A stretch of DNA of 64,000 nucleotides, taken from Ypsolopha sequella (lineage: Eukaryota; Arthropoda; Insecta; Lepidoptera; Ypsolophidae). The notes beneath the pieces are model-generated. The model saw only the letters and a list, made by a program, of their open reading frames with translations. It did no database searches and was not told the origin of the DNA. A program made the position numbers and the translations under genes. The stretch spans positions 18,527,501 to 18,591,500 of the forward strand of contig OW203992.1 in the NCBI GenBank assembly GCA_934047225.1, read 5' to 3'. Of the stretch, positions 34,567 through 46,369 are shown piece after piece (position 1 is the first letter of the stretch; every line of letters begins with the position of its first letter).

Positions 34567-36170
34567 TGTAAAGTCTCCTTGCCCGGTAAATCCTAAGATT
34601 TGCCAAGTCAAACTCCGAATTGTTCTATAATAATAATCAATTTCTGACTTTTACCGGCATTCAGTCGGTAAATCTTAGGTTTTACCACAGATACCGGTAA
34701 ATATTAGTTTTCAGAGTAAAACAATGCAGTTAATAATCAGGAACTATTTATTCAACATTACTCTCATTATTATTGTTATCAGTCAAGTCTTAAAACATGT
34801 TAGACGGGAGTGACATGACAAGAGTAAAGGTGGTAAGAGACCTTGGAGTACACTTTACATCAGATCTTACATTTCGAGACCATATCGTAGATGTCTGCAA
34901 GAAAGCTTTCAGACGCTAGGCTTTGTATTGCGGCAGGCTCAGGGTTTTGACGGTATTGGTGCAGTGAAGGCACTTGTTATAATGTATAAAATGCTCCTGT
35001 TTTGAGTAAACTAGAATGTAACGCGGTTGACTGGGCTCCACATGAAACCAAATACTGCCTCATGCTGGAACGTATACAAAATAAATTCATTCAGTTTTTG
35101 TACAAGAAAATGTATGGGGTCTATCCTTACTATCCCTTGATGTATCCTACCCTATTTGTTTTGGGTATGGTGGAATACCACAAGTTGGAAGTAAGGAGAG
35201 ATTATGCTCTGGCTGCTTATTTATTTAAAGTGGTCACTGGTAGGATAAGTAACCCCAGTATCCTGGGAAATATGAGGCGAGTAGTGCCTAATAGCTACTT
35301 TCGCGAACGTCGCGGGAGGCTGTTCAGGCTGCCGAAAACAAGGACAAACAAACCTCCATGGGGAGACACCACTTCAACGCGCTACCCGAGGTTAGAGACA
35401 TTGATATATTTTCGTGTTCGTTGAGTGAGTGCACAAGAGCAGCATTATACTGTTTGTGCTATCTATAATTTGTGTACATTTAAAAAAATTTATGTTTTCT
35501 TTAATTATTATGTTATATTTTTTGTGTTTTTTTAGATTTCTCGTGTTTTTTATTGTGTCTCTTTTATGCCTGCACTGTTGCATTAAGTTGCTGTTCTACC
35601 TGTAATAATAGTGTAAGTTGTTAAATTAATAAATAAATAAATGTTTATCATGGTTAAGAAAAATAAAATGCAGAAAAAATAACACAAATGAAAATTACTT
35701 CTCACTACTTATAACACCTACTTTGGTTAAGTAATCTAAACAGTCTTTTGATAATCATTTCGTTATTCGGTACAGTCATTATTATTATTATTAGTCAAGT
35801 CTTAAAACATGATTTAGAAAAATAAAATGCAAAAAAATACTTTTCACTAATAACACCTACTTTGGCCAGGTACGAGTAAGCTAAATGTTCTTATTTGCTA
35901 AGCGCACGGGCTGGCGGCGGAGCCGCGGTAGCAGGGGGGGGCGGGGTTTGAACGAGGCACGAATTGACACGACCATTTATTATATTTTATTCTTTGATTT
36001 CGAACTTTTACCGGTGTCTTCGGTAAAACCTAGGATTTAGCGACTGAATGCCGGTAAAAGTCAGAAATTGATGATTATTATAGATTAATTCGGACTTTTA
36101 CTGGTGAGACTTGGTAAATCTTAAGATTCACCGGTAAATCCTAGGATTTACCGCAGTTTGGGCTTTTACA
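34567..36170. mobile_element. Inverted-repeat element split by a LINE insertion
   Basis: Left 34567-34720 and right 36005-36170 arms pair over about 150 bp, sharing CAATTTCTGACTTTTACCGG and CATTCAGTCG in inverted order. GGTAAATCC-type palindromes recur in both ends. Between them lie a truncated LINE (34800-35642) and a tandemly duplicated segment (about 35655-35740 and 35805-35890, sharing AAAATAAAATGCA and AACACCTACTTTGG). Confidence 0.75.
34800..35642 (+). pseudogene. 5'-truncated LINE (Jockey-like) reverse transcriptase tail
   Basis: The first part reads VVRDLGVHFTSDLTFRDHI in one frame. After a frameshift, a 140-codon frame at 35002 reads SKLECNAVDWAP, then LERIQNKFIQFLYKKMYG, then LEVRRDYALAAYLFKVVTGR. 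These are the C-terminal reverse transcriptase tail motifs (LGV-D--L-F--HI, SxLEYxxxVWxP, ERVQxKFxxFL, L--RR--D). The tail ends in AATAAATAAATAAATG. It is a dead copy without endonuclease or catalytic YxDD region. Confidence 0.75.
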
Positions 36171-36186
36171 GTAACATATAGGTATA

Positions 36187-36267
36187 TTTTTATAAGATAA
36201 AATTTTGACTTGTAAAAAGTGTATTATACATACCTACTTTGCAAAATAAACTATTTGAATTTGAATT
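36187..36267 (+). mobile_element. LINE 3' end with TTTGAA tail, copy 2
   Basis: Matches 27991-28077 (TACCTACTTTGCAAAATAAA then CTATTTGAATTTGAA). It begins right after the inverted-repeat element that ends at 36170 and stops just before the MITE at 36273. Confidence 0.7.
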
Positions 36268-36272
36268 ACCCG

Positions 36273-36633
36273 GTGGCGTATTTACCCTAGGTCTAAAAGG
36301 GCCATGGCCCGGGGTGGCAGGCTGCGAGGGGCTGCCCAAGAAATTAAGAATTAGCTATTCTTAATACCTATAGAAGCTGACAAAATCCGTTGATTATGAC
36401 AGTGTCATTGAAGAATTTTGTAACTAATTTGGCCATCAGAAAAATTTTAAATATTGAATAAACGGTCTTTGCAAGGCCTTTTTAGTTTTTCCATTCAATC
36501 ACCATTCTTAGCCCAAATCAACACACTGTTGGATTTCTTTTTATTTTATAATTTAATTATTTTTGCTTTCTTCTCGTTATTTTATGGGTGGCAAACCTTA
36601 GGCCCAGGGCGCTAAATCTTAAAATACGCCACT
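36273..36633. mobile_element. MITE with GTGGCGTATTTT ends
   Basis: GGTGGCGTATTTACCCTAGG at the left and the inverted right end AGTGGCGTATTTTAAGATTT define the element. A GGGCC block appears near both ends. It follows directly on the LINE tail at 36267. Confidence 0.65.
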
Positions 36634-36639
36634 GTGGTT

Positions 36640-37345
36640 ACCTATCTCTTTTGTTGACCGTACATTTCTCCAGGTGCTTTATTCGTAACTAAAGCAACCT
36701 TCATAATTCATCCAGTCACTAGCAGATGTAGGTATTATAATACTCACCAGGCAGCAGTGCCTTAACCCTTACCCTTTGTCATTTAAGTTTTCTTCGACTG
36801 CAGTTACTTGAGATTCCTTAAATGCTTGCCCATAAGACTTTCAGCACTTGAATATTTACGAGAGCAGGTGGTGCTTTCAGATTGTTGCAGACTGTTAAAC
36901 CGCTTAAGGGTAAGTTATGCGTACTCAAATATATTGCTTCTTGATTGATGATGTTGCTACACTCCACCGTTTTCGGTCATAGCGACCACTTCGACTCCTA
37001 GTCCATGGCTAATGTAGCCGATCTTCATAGTAAACCCCCGTGCGCACTGAGCGTGTGTGAGTATACCGTCTACATAGTTAAAGTGAATGGTTGTCGGGTT
37101 TTTAATCGTCGCGTTTTACGTCGAGGTCAGTTTTGCGCTGCTCCTCAAAATCTGTAGAAGGCCGATTTTTGATTATGTAATATAAAACAAACATAAACAC
37201 AACATAACATATTCCCGGGGGGTTATCCAATTGCGGAGTGTTACTGGACAGTGAACACTCGTATACCCTTTCTTCACCGATAATTTTGTGCCATTGTAAA
37301 TCAATTGTTGTCGAGAGTCAAACTAAAACCATGCGTATGCGATTC
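36640..37345. other. No gene or element recognised
   Basis: Mixed-composition sequence without a frame, inverted ends or a shared repeat that I can see. Confidence 0.5.
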
Positions 37346-37349
37346 GCAA

Positions 37350-37586
37350 GGGCGGATCCAGGATTTTGGGGGTCCATTCTTACAAAAAAATACTAAGAAA
37401 ATATAGAGAAAAGAAAGATGGCGTCAAATTCAAAAACTTCTTATAAGGCTCTTTTGGAAAACCTATCTATACCTTATATACCTATGCTGTGTTAAAGTCC
37501 CGCATAGAACCGAAAAGTCGACTCAAATGTATGTAATTCCTGGGTGTCTATGGGGGGGCCATGCCTCCCCTGTATCCGCCAATGGC
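37350..37586 (+). mobile_element. 'GGCGGATCCAGG' repeat, copy 1
   Basis: The ends GGCGGATCCAGGATTTTGGG and CTGTATCCGCC are inverted. Inside, CCTATGCTGTGTTAAAG and GACTCAAATGTATGTAATTC match the copy at 51364-51605. Confidence 0.7.
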
Positions 37587-37589
37587 GAT

Positions 37590-38855
37590 TCGCAAACGGG
37601 ATGAGCAACAATTAGTTTCAACAATAACCCGTGTCGAATCCCTGATGAGAGTTCCCCTTGTGATGACATTTAAATTGTTTCGCTTTGTTTTAGATTGAGG
37701 CAACATGAGGCCGTTATCTGATGAAATATGTCCGTTATGATTGGCAAACAAACAGTATGGCGCGCCGCCATATGTCGCGGCACGTGCGCGTGCGCGGCGC
37801 ATCAACTCCTGCGCACTCAGGGATGAACTCCGTATACTGAATATATTATTTTGGAGGGTTTCGACTGAGGAATAGATAGATATGGCAGTAACTGTTTTAT
37901 AACAGGGTAGTTTGCGAATTCAAACTCAATTTATAGATAAATAAAGTTATTTACACGTCAATAGTATATTTTACTTAACATTAAAACATTTTACTTAAAA
38001 TTAAAATATTTTTATGAATTACATTATTTCCTTATATTTAAGTATTAAAATTTTTAGTTTATTATGTATTTGTTGAAGTGTAATATTCCTTAATACCATA
38101 GAACGCTTTTTAAGTAGCCATCAGTTCTTGTGGTAGCCATGCTCTTAGTTTAGTTAGGAATTTTGTGTTTTCTTTACAAGATTTGATCTTCTTTTGTTCT
38201 AAATATGACGCAAATATTAGGTGCAGACTACTATGAAAGTCATTAATACTCCTGAATTAACTAAAACAGGAACCGAGACCGATGACCTTAGGAATCAGTC
38301 TCTGGAAAACTGTCAGCGATAAATCAAATTTGTGCAAATAAATTTAAAACATTAAGTCTGTTTTATCATAACTGTTTTTAACGGTTTTTTACCATATTGA
38401 AGGACTAGTTTTAGCTTGGAATTCAAGAGCGTATTACATGATACTGCCCTAAGTAAAAATAATTTTAAAACACAACATAATCTCTTCCATCAGATTGTTA
38501 GCTCTATGGCAGGGAAGCCAGTGCGCCCGCGCCGCCCATCCGTCAGTATAATCGGCTGTTAATCATTTTTCGGTCGACGGGGTTCATTGTGCCCCCTCCA
38601 CGGATTATATTCTCTATATTATAATGTTCACAGCCTATTTGAGCCGTGCAGAATTTGTGATATTGCATGCCGCCTCTACTTAGTCAAGAGAACATATTTG
38701 ATGATTTATAAGCCTTAGGGACTTATGAAAGCTCGTTAGTGGACCATGTGGTTTCTCTATATAGGTACTTTTTTATATTGGAGAGAGTGATCTAAAGATT
38801 TTACACTAGCCCTTTCACCCACTTCTCGTTTCCACAGTCCGTCTACTTATATATA
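37590..38855. other. No gene recognised
   Basis: A GC-rich patch at 37755-37815 (GCGCCGCCATATGTCGCGGC) and another at 38515-38550 (GTGCGCCCGCGCCGCCC) stand in AT-rich sequence. Short frames only. Confidence 0.5.
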
Positions 38856-38858
38856 TAT

Positions 38859-39292
38859 ACTAGCCTTTTGCAAGCGGCTCGACCCGCGTTTTTTCAACTC
38901 TGCCCCGTTTTCGGTTTGGGTGTTATTTTATTAACACCCTATTGTTGTATAGCCTATAGTTGACCAGTTTCACTACGATGGTAATAAAGAAAACCACATC
39001 CAAATCCGTTCAGTGCTTTCAGAGATGTTCACGAACAAACAGACAGACAGACAGAAAAGAATTCTAAAAATCGCTGATTTGTGTTCTCTTATTACAGTTT
39101 TGTTATATGTATTGATTAATACATATTCGTTATTCGTATACTACAAATAATAACATTCAATGATCCCGAAATCTCCGAAACTATACAGCCTACGTTATAT
39201 GACGCAGGAAACGATTTTGAAATTGAAATTATGATACAGATGGTCAAGTTACTTCCTCGGTACGGGCGGAAAAGCCATGGGCAAAAGCTAGT
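38859..39292 (+). mobile_element. 'CTAGCTTTTGC' lepidopteran repeat
   Basis: The ends ACTAGCCTTTTGC and GCAAAAGCTAGT are inverted. The left end CAAGCGGCTCGACCCGCGTT corresponds to the widespread CCCGCGGCTTCGCCCGCGT start, and a run of CAGA units lies at about 39036-39052. Part of the interior (AGCCTATAGTTGACCAGTTT) recurs in decayed form at 1930-1985. Confidence 0.6.
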
Positions 39293-39541
39293 AATCTCCG
39301 AAACTATAAAGCCTACTTAAAAAAGTATTTAACTACTAAAGTAACTACTTTTTGTTTAAAACTTGGCAGGTTTTTTATACGACAGTGCAAGTTGAGAAAG
39401 AATTTTGTGATACTAGATGTTTGTCAAGGTGCTTTATTTGTTCAGCGTAGGTAACACAGAGGTAGAGTTAAATAGTACTTGCCATGTTCAGCTACAAAAG
39501 CATACAAATATTAGTGAAAATATATTATAATATATTACGTA

Positions 39542-39626
39542 TATACAACGTGTAACAGAAAGGTGTAACCATATTTGAAGAGCTTGTTCAGTCAATGATA
39601 TAGAACAACTTTTACTATGGAATAGC
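39542..39626 (+). repeat. Left arm of the 'GAAAGGTGTAACC' foldback family
   Basis: TGTAACAGAAAGGTGTAACC through GAACAACTTTTACTATGGA matches the 32.1-kb element, with no partner arm. Confidence 0.75.
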
Positions 39627-39990
39627 TTCATTATTAGCTGGCTCACGCCAAAATCCCAAGAGGCGACCTAGGTCGCCACAGGACTGGCGGACAGCGTGAG
39701 TGTTATTGTCATATATACCATAGTAAAATTATTCTAATACATAGCATTTTTGTGTAGCTCCCGTTCTCACGCACACTTCAGCAACGTATACGTGCACGGG
39801 TTACTACAACCAAGCTTGACCCGCGGTCGCGAGATAAAAGTACGGTAGTATATTTCAAGTTTACACAAATTTGAGGTGTCCTATGTTATGGACGGTATTA
39901 AAATTTTTGTTCTTTTCTCTGTACATAAATAGTCTGAAAACGCAAACAAGTCAATTACAGGATTAAGCAAATAATTTAAGTTTTAAAGGT

Positions 39991-40135
39991 TAGTCCGTCC
40001 GAGTTGACTCCAAGCTAACCCACAGGTTCAAATCCCGCGCGATGCACATTCATTTTTGTTCGATATATGTAGGTGCTTCGGAAGGCATACGTCAAGCTGC
40101 TGGTCGAAGTACGGCGATAGGGCTCACCAAGTCAC
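39991..40135 (+). repeat. tRNA-derived SINE fragment
   Basis: A B box (ACAGGTTCAAATCCCGCGCG) followed by GTGCTTCGGAAGGCATACGT and CAAGCTGCTGGTC, the body of a SINE type seen widely in Lepidoptera. The A box is decayed. Confidence 0.5.
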
Positions 40136-40206
40136 CACCTATTATCACGTTTGGTTTGGGCATTTTGTTCTGAGCGTTTGAGACGTAATCATTGTCAGTG
40201 AAAAGC

Positions 40207-40537
40207 GTCCATCCATCCATCAGCCTAGTTCGTCCACTGGACATAAGCCTTTCCAGGACTTTGCCACTCCCGGCGGCGGTCATCCTGGAAGAATTGCCCA
40301 TACTCACATACGCTGGGCAGGCGGGTTGGTGAGCGCGGTGCCGGAACTCTCGCACCAGTGACGCCGCTGCCCATCACCAGTCTGTTCCATATAAGGCCCG
40401 GCTATTAGGGATGGATATACCGCCATCCATCGGTCCCAGGCATGGTGGGCCTTCTGGTTTTTTGCCTGTGAGCTGTCCTCTTACTCTCCGCCGAATTACT
40501 TCGAAGGGGTCTCCAAGTAAGATAGTGGTACCTCCAC
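40207..40537 (-). mobile_element. Short element with an RTE-like 3' end, copy 2
   Basis: Same start (GTGGAGGTACCACTATCTTA) and GGATGG tail as copy 1. Small indels break the frame that is open in copy 1. The two copies share most of their 330 bp. Confidence 0.65.
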
Positions 40538-40776
40538 AGTCGTGAAAAACGTACATGTACAAAACCCTACACAGATTTTTTGCACGAGTACACTCACTAT
40601 TTACAATATTGAATTACATCATTTAGATTAAATGTTACTTTAAATCGTAGATAGAGCCCCTATCCAAAGACCCTACCATTGACAATGAACTCGCAATGAC
40701 TTTTACAGGGGACATTCGGGTGCTATGCACGACTATACAGATTTTCTGACAAATAACAAAATAGTATATTTCGTGA

Positions 40777-40890
40777 CGAGTATAAAATGGCGGATTTTCT
40801 TACCCGAGGAATGAAGCTAGTTTCGACGTGAGCCGAAGGCGAACGTCGAAAGCTTACATTCCGAGGGTAAGGAAACCCATTTTTACTCGT
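40777..40890. mobile_element. Short foldback element
   Basis: ACGAGTATAAAATGG with TTCTTACCCGAGGAATG pairs with the inverted ACGAGTAAAAATGGG and TTCCTTACCCTCGGAATG. Total about 114 bp. Confidence 0.65.
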
Positions 40891-40899
40891 TGCGAACGA

Positions 40900-41620
40900 T
40901 ACTTTTTCTACTGATTTATGTATCTATTTAAATATATAATTTTGCCTTTCAAATATAATGTATTTTATGACTTTGCAAAGCGCGGCGCGATTTTTACCTT
41001 TTTTTTTCAGGCTTCGGCCGGCGGCTTTTATTTGTGGCCAGTATCATTTTGCGAAAAAAGAGTGTCAGACGCGATATAATCGATTATGTCGTGAATCGGA
41101 ACGCAGGGAATTTAGATTGTAAAGACAAACAAAGGACGTTAAAAAGAACCTAATTTTGCAATAAATGAAAATTCAATACGATATTTCAAACTGACCTGAT
41201 AGTCATTCCGCAACGGGGCCCGGAAAGTTCAATTTTCAAAACTTATTTCAAGTATTAAATGGAACTTTTTCATAAAGGTGGTAGAAAAAATATATAAATT
41301 TTTCATACAGACATATTTTTTCAGATTTTTATAAATAAGTAAAAGATCAATTTTAAAAACACAGTCATGTAATTTTTTACTTCTGTAAAAATACCAACAT
41401 GAAAAAATTTTCTGTAATTTTTTGACATCTGTCACATACGTAATAGAATTCGATGTGACGAAAAGCCCGAAATTCGTGGCAGAAACGGAAAAAAATTCAT
41501 CACTAGATTAATTTTGAATCTGTGATAATAATGGACGAATTTTTCGCTTACCAACTGGTTGAGACTCTCACAATACATATGTTACAGAATATTAAATAAA
41601 TATTAAACAAATAAAGTAAA
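40900..41620. other. No gene recognised
   Basis: Only short AT-rich frames; no element ends were seen. Confidence 0.5.
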
Positions 41621-41626
41621 CAGGGG

Positions 41627-41760
41627 ATTTAAAAAGGCCGACTTGGGTGAATCATAAAATGATTTGAAAGTAGGATAGAGTCAGAGATTTTCACGCGTGC
41701 AAAAGAGACGGCATTAGAACAGAATCATAATGTGATTCATGCTAAACGGCCTTTTTAGAC
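41627..41760 (+). mobile_element. 134-bp MITE, copy 1
   Basis: AAAAAGGCCGACTTGGGTGA at the left, GGCCTTTTT at the right. The interior GATTTTCACGCGTGCAAAAG is shared with 55232-55364. Confidence 0.75.
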
Positions 41761-41764
41761 CAGA

Positions 41765-43715
41765 ACTTTGTAACATGCAATCATTTTTTTTTTAAACTTA
41801 CTTTTATAAAATGTATAGGTGTTGCTCATTATCTTACGATTTATTAATCTATTTATCGTTTTTTTATATAATATTTTTTTTAGATTATAAAGAAATATAG
41901 GTAACTTTCGTTGAACATTAGTATCGGTTCGTATTAACGAAAGTATTATTTACACATTTTTTTTCTTTGCTATTGGTTCGTATTACCTAATTGTCAGTCA
42001 GTCCGGCCAATAAACTGAATAAGAGCATAAATGCTGCTGATTTAGCATTTGTTTACCAAGTGACCCGCACCTCCCCTCAAGTGTGCGGTCCTCAGTGGTG
42101 CGGTCTTACCATCACCCGCATGGCGTCGGGAAGCGCGGTGATTTGCATTCCCCACGCGTGCCGATCACAGAACTGATTACTTTTTAACCATTTTTGGGTT
42201 AACTACTAACAAAAAGTCCTCAAAGATTTATGCTGCGTGTTTTTAACCTAGTAGGTTTAATCTACCCTAGAGATTGAGACCAATAAAGTAGATAGACAAA
42301 GACAATTTTTAAATTTTCCTTGAAAATAACAAAAAATGCGAGCTATAATAAAGATGAAAAAGTAATTTCATAGATACCTATCTTATAATATACGTATAAT
42401 TATTCGAATACATTTTGAGTGAGTAATGTACATAGGCACATTTATGTATTACATAGGTACTTAAAAAAATGCGAAATGTGCTCTTTCCCACAGGAAATCT
42501 ATTATTCTTCTATAATAAAGATACCAAAAGATAAGATTTCGTGCTATTAGCCTATTCATCCACGAAATTAATTCCCCCTATAAAACAGCAACTCCATCAC
42601 GATCACCATTTTCAATTAAGATTATTATTTAACGTTCATCCAATAAATTGTGATAATTTCGATAAAATATTTCGCGAGAAAGGAAGCGATCCATCTCAGT
42701 ACTTGTCTAGTCTAAGTGTCGAGTTTTTGAGGGTGATAAAAAGATAGCAAACAAATAAATAAAATTGCTATTAGATGTTATGTAGGAGCACCTGGGCCGC
42801 AGGTGTGGGAGGTCAATTTAGCCCCGCGCAGTGATGGGTCGATGCGACCGTCAATGGTCTCTGGGAACCGACCCCTGCGAGCATAGTGTTAATTGTTTTA
42901 GGAAATTCTGGTTAATTGTCTCACTGATAACTACAATCACGTGAGAACGAAATAAATTGAATTTCTTTATGTCCGCCATTATGTTGGTCGCCGGTTTACG
43001 ACTGTTGCTGTTTGCGGGTTTACTGCTCCTAATGGGTCGTTGTTTTTACTTTAGTGTTATTTACGAGTACAAAGGTATAATCTAATAAATTAAATCTGTG
43101 TTTGAAAGGTTACTTCATAAAAAATAATGTTATTTTAACGTATTGAAGCTTATTTATTACTTATTCGTGCGGCGGAACCTGCAAACTTTTTTTTGCGTAA
43201 GTTTAAATATGAGCAACAAAAATTATACTAACGTCGATGTAGATTTGAAATGAAATTCATGGTATTATTTTTAGTTCCTTTATTTCCGATATTAATATTT
43301 ATCACATGTCGGTAAGAATTTGTCAATAAGCACGCCAAGCATCTTCCTTACCGCGAACAGCTTAGATCTACTCTCAGGCAAATAGATCAACACCTCCCTT
43401 ACTTAGTATATATAGTACATAGTATAGTACATAGTGTAGTGTAATATGTCTTTGAACGAAATGCATCGCTTCGGTAATTAAATATTTTAAAGAGTATTGA
43501 GATCAGGATCGAAAATCAAACGCAAAACAAATTTTGAGCTAGTGGAAGCGGGGTTTAAAATTACACTCGACGATATCTCTCACTTCCACAAAATTTGTTC
43601 CTTATTTATTTTCGATACTTAAATGCTTTCTAAAATATTTCAGTAGTAAGTACATAGCTGTCTATGTTAACATGCCAAACGCCTGAGGTATAGGAGCAGG
43701 GTGTGTAAGCGCTGT
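41765..43715. other. No gene supported
   Basis: A moderately GC-rich stretch at 42055-42175 (CTCAAGTGTGCGGTCCTCAG) carries a 61-codon frame without motif. Another GC-rich stretch at 42780-42890 (GGGCCGCAGGTGTGGGAGGT) has no frame. Confidence 0.5.
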
Positions 43716-43719
43716 TGCT

Positions 43720-44103
43720 GTAAAAAGTATACAGGTGTTAATAGTCTGCGACCTTTAAATAAAACCACATGGTCTACTGATCATACTGAACAACTCTCCG
43801 AGAAAAAATACCCGCGCAAATCTTCAGAAAAGAAGATATTCAACTGTAATTTAAAGACTTTATCTCGTACGAGAAAGGTCTATTTTATAACACTGCGCGT
43901 GAACAGCTGTTTCACGGACGATACTGCCTCAAAAAATGCCCGTATCGCGTTTCGTTAGGGTTCACGCATTTTTGAAAAAACACGAATACTACCTAAAAAT
44001 CAGATTTGCGCGGGTATATTTCTTGGAAAAAGTGGTTCAGTATGATCCGTAGAATATGTGGTGTCATTTAAAGGTCAATTTACACCCGGTATAACTTTGT
44101 AAG
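43720..44103. mobile_element. Foldback MITE, about 110-bp arms
   Basis: GTAAAAAGTATACAGGTGTT and GATCATACTGAACAA with TACCCGCGCAAATCT at the left pair with the inverted right arm (GATCATACTGAACCA, TACCCGCGCAAATCT). The 85-codon frame at 43701 runs through the element and is not a gene. Confidence 0.8.
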
Positions 44104-44281
44104 TACCTTAAATTAATTGGGAATGTACCTAAAGTGACACAGCACACACGCCATACCCTGCGTTTACCAAATGCGCTTAATGTGCTAACATAAAAAAACG
44201 ATAGTTATATTATGAACTTTATCATAATTATAATACAGTACAGACACACAGTCTACACTATTTAATGTTAATTTCTAGATG

Positions 44282-44430
44282 ATATTTTAACTGATAGCAC
44301 CATCACATCTTTACACGTTAAAAACACTTGCCCTTTGCAAACCAAACATGTACAAAAACATATTTTTTAATGTTGCCAAACTCGAAAGTTAACCTAGACT
44401 AGACATGTGCTATCACCAGTTAAAATATAA
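44282..44430. mobile_element. Small MITE
   Basis: Inverted ends ATATTTTAACTG then GATAGCAC, with a short offset between the two blocks. About 150 bp. Confidence 0.5.
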
Positions 44431-45159
44431 CTAGCCATTAAATTATACAAGCTGTATTTGTATTGTTTATAGTACGGCGCAGACGCATTTCGTTCCGCGA
44501 CTGTTCATTATAATTATTTATAATCAACATCATGAGAGCTAATTAAATAACGAACGAACAAATGATAAGACATATTGATTATTTCATCATAACGAGAGTA
44601 TATTGTTTTATTATTGTAACACATGATGATAACTTGTTTCTCGCACGATTGACATGCAGCTGTATACGCGGCGTTGTCCAATGCCCGACCGGCGAGAAAC
44701 ATTTACAGAACCCAGTTTATAAAGAAGGCAAGGAAACGTCGTCAATTTCATCAGATCTTAAATGAAATCACACTGAGAAAAAATTCTGGTTCCGTTAACC
44801 TGAATATAGTTCGTTTAACCAGAAAACATTGTACTATATGGGACGTCTATATTTATTGTTCAGTTCACTTGAACAATCTAATGTAGGCAATAATTCAAGT
44901 AAATATAACATAATTCTGTTTTTGTTTACAAAGTTTTTTTTACAAAACGATCTGGTAGTATTGTAAAAATATTTATAGCACACCGTGCGTAAAATGACCA
45001 CTTTACGCACGGCGTGCGTAAAGTCGGCATTTTCCGCACTTGTACTATAAAAAATTATACGAAACTCGTGCGAGAAACTTTTCATCGCTCTCGTATCGTA
45101 ATGTACTATTTTTCTACGTGCAGTGTTTTCCTTGCCGGTTTTTAGTAAGTTATACTGGG

Positions 45160-45402
45160 TGTTAAGATGAAGTTGTGGAAGCCGGAAACTGGCGATAGTA
45201 CTCATCCATACGAACAACTTTTACTACGGAACAAATACTCAAATCGCGAAAAAAAATCAGCTGTTCAATAGAAGTTACATGCCCGACCACAATGTATCAA
45301 AGAACTGATTTTTTTTCTCGATTTCTCAATTCTTTTTTCACGAAGAGTTCGTTTGGTCGAGTACTATCGCCAGTTTCCTGCTTCCGCAACTTCATCTTAA
45401 CA
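45160..45402. mobile_element. Foldback MITE with 43-bp ends
   Basis: TGTTAAGATGAAGTTGTGGA and AAACTGGCGATAGTAC at the left pair with 45360-45402, with two mismatches. The inner GAACAACTTTTACTACGGAA links it to the 31.9-kb family. Confidence 0.85.
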
Positions 45403-45778
45403 TGATATTTATTTCAGTTAAGTGTAAACATTGCTATAAAGAAAAACGTAACAATATGATATAAACTATTACAGTATCCCCATAAAAGGTGTTGTATAGA
45501 ATCGAAATCATCGTCATACATCTTGGCAAATAGAAAATAGGACGTTTCGACAAGAGAAAAACAAATAAACTACAATAAAAAATAGTGGCCACTACCCTGC
45601 ATTCATGTGACAAAACATTTCGTGACCACCGCAAATTAACTTAAATATTGCTCCCTCGGTAATCCCGTTATTTTAATATCAGAACCATCCTTAGCACCTG
45701 TTTGGTGCACGGAGTAATTATAATAAAAAATAATAACCAGGGATTTATAGAAAATAGCTACTTCAGACCCGTGTAACT

Positions 45779-45897
45779 ACTATGAGTTTTGCACTCGATA
45801 CATGTTAATTTGTATTGAAAACTCTGATTCCTCACTTAAACCGCTAGGGGCGCTGTGCAATTTCTCATATAAATATTTTAATGCAAAACTCATGGTA
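45779..45897. mobile_element. Small inverted-end element
   Basis: TATGAGTTTTGCA at the left and TGCAAAACTCATG at the right, 119 bp apart. Confidence 0.45.
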
Positions 45898-45932
45898 AGC
45901 CTACTGAGCTATTTTACCTATCTAAGTATAGA

Positions 45933-46068
45933 CAGTGCTACAAGGATCTAATGGCGCGTGGATGACAGTGACAGGGGGGTGCAGCTGTGAAACAAGGGGT
46001 ATGGTAGCGGAGTTAGTACCGATTTTGGACACAACCAATTCACGCGCCATAAGATCCTTGTAGCACTG
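45933..46068. mobile_element. 136-bp MITE with Tc1-like ends
   Basis: The 28-bp ends 45933-45960 and 46041-46068 start CAGTGCTACAAGGATCT and differ at one base. The CAGTG terminus and TA at the right flank suggest Tc1/mariner mobilisation; the left flank is GA, so the TA duplication is not intact. Confidence 0.75.
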
Positions 46069-46172
46069 TAACATTTGCGGAATGAAATTCAGACAAGTTT
46101 AATTTTTATTGTAACCTTAATTAAGTTATTATTTCTTGTAATGCTACTATAAAATGTATTTAATATTATTAC

Positions 46173-46350
46173 AACGAAGTTCCTCATTGCACGTTGTAGT
46201 CAAGACGCTTGGCGGATGAGGGATAGGCCGACATTTCCACCGTTACGTTTTCATCGTATCGCTGTCATACGCTTCTTTATCGCTAATGCTTCTTACCGCG
46301 TTTTATAGTACAGGGTGGGGTTGCGCGTAAGTATCACAAGGAACTTCGTT
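46173..46350. mobile_element. Short element with 12-bp inverted ends
   Basis: AACGAAGTTCCT at 46173 and AGGAACTTCGTT ending at 46350 bound about 178 bp without a frame. It sits beside the transposase relic. Confidence 0.5.
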
Positions 46351-46369
46351 CCAACCGGGTGTCCCACGA

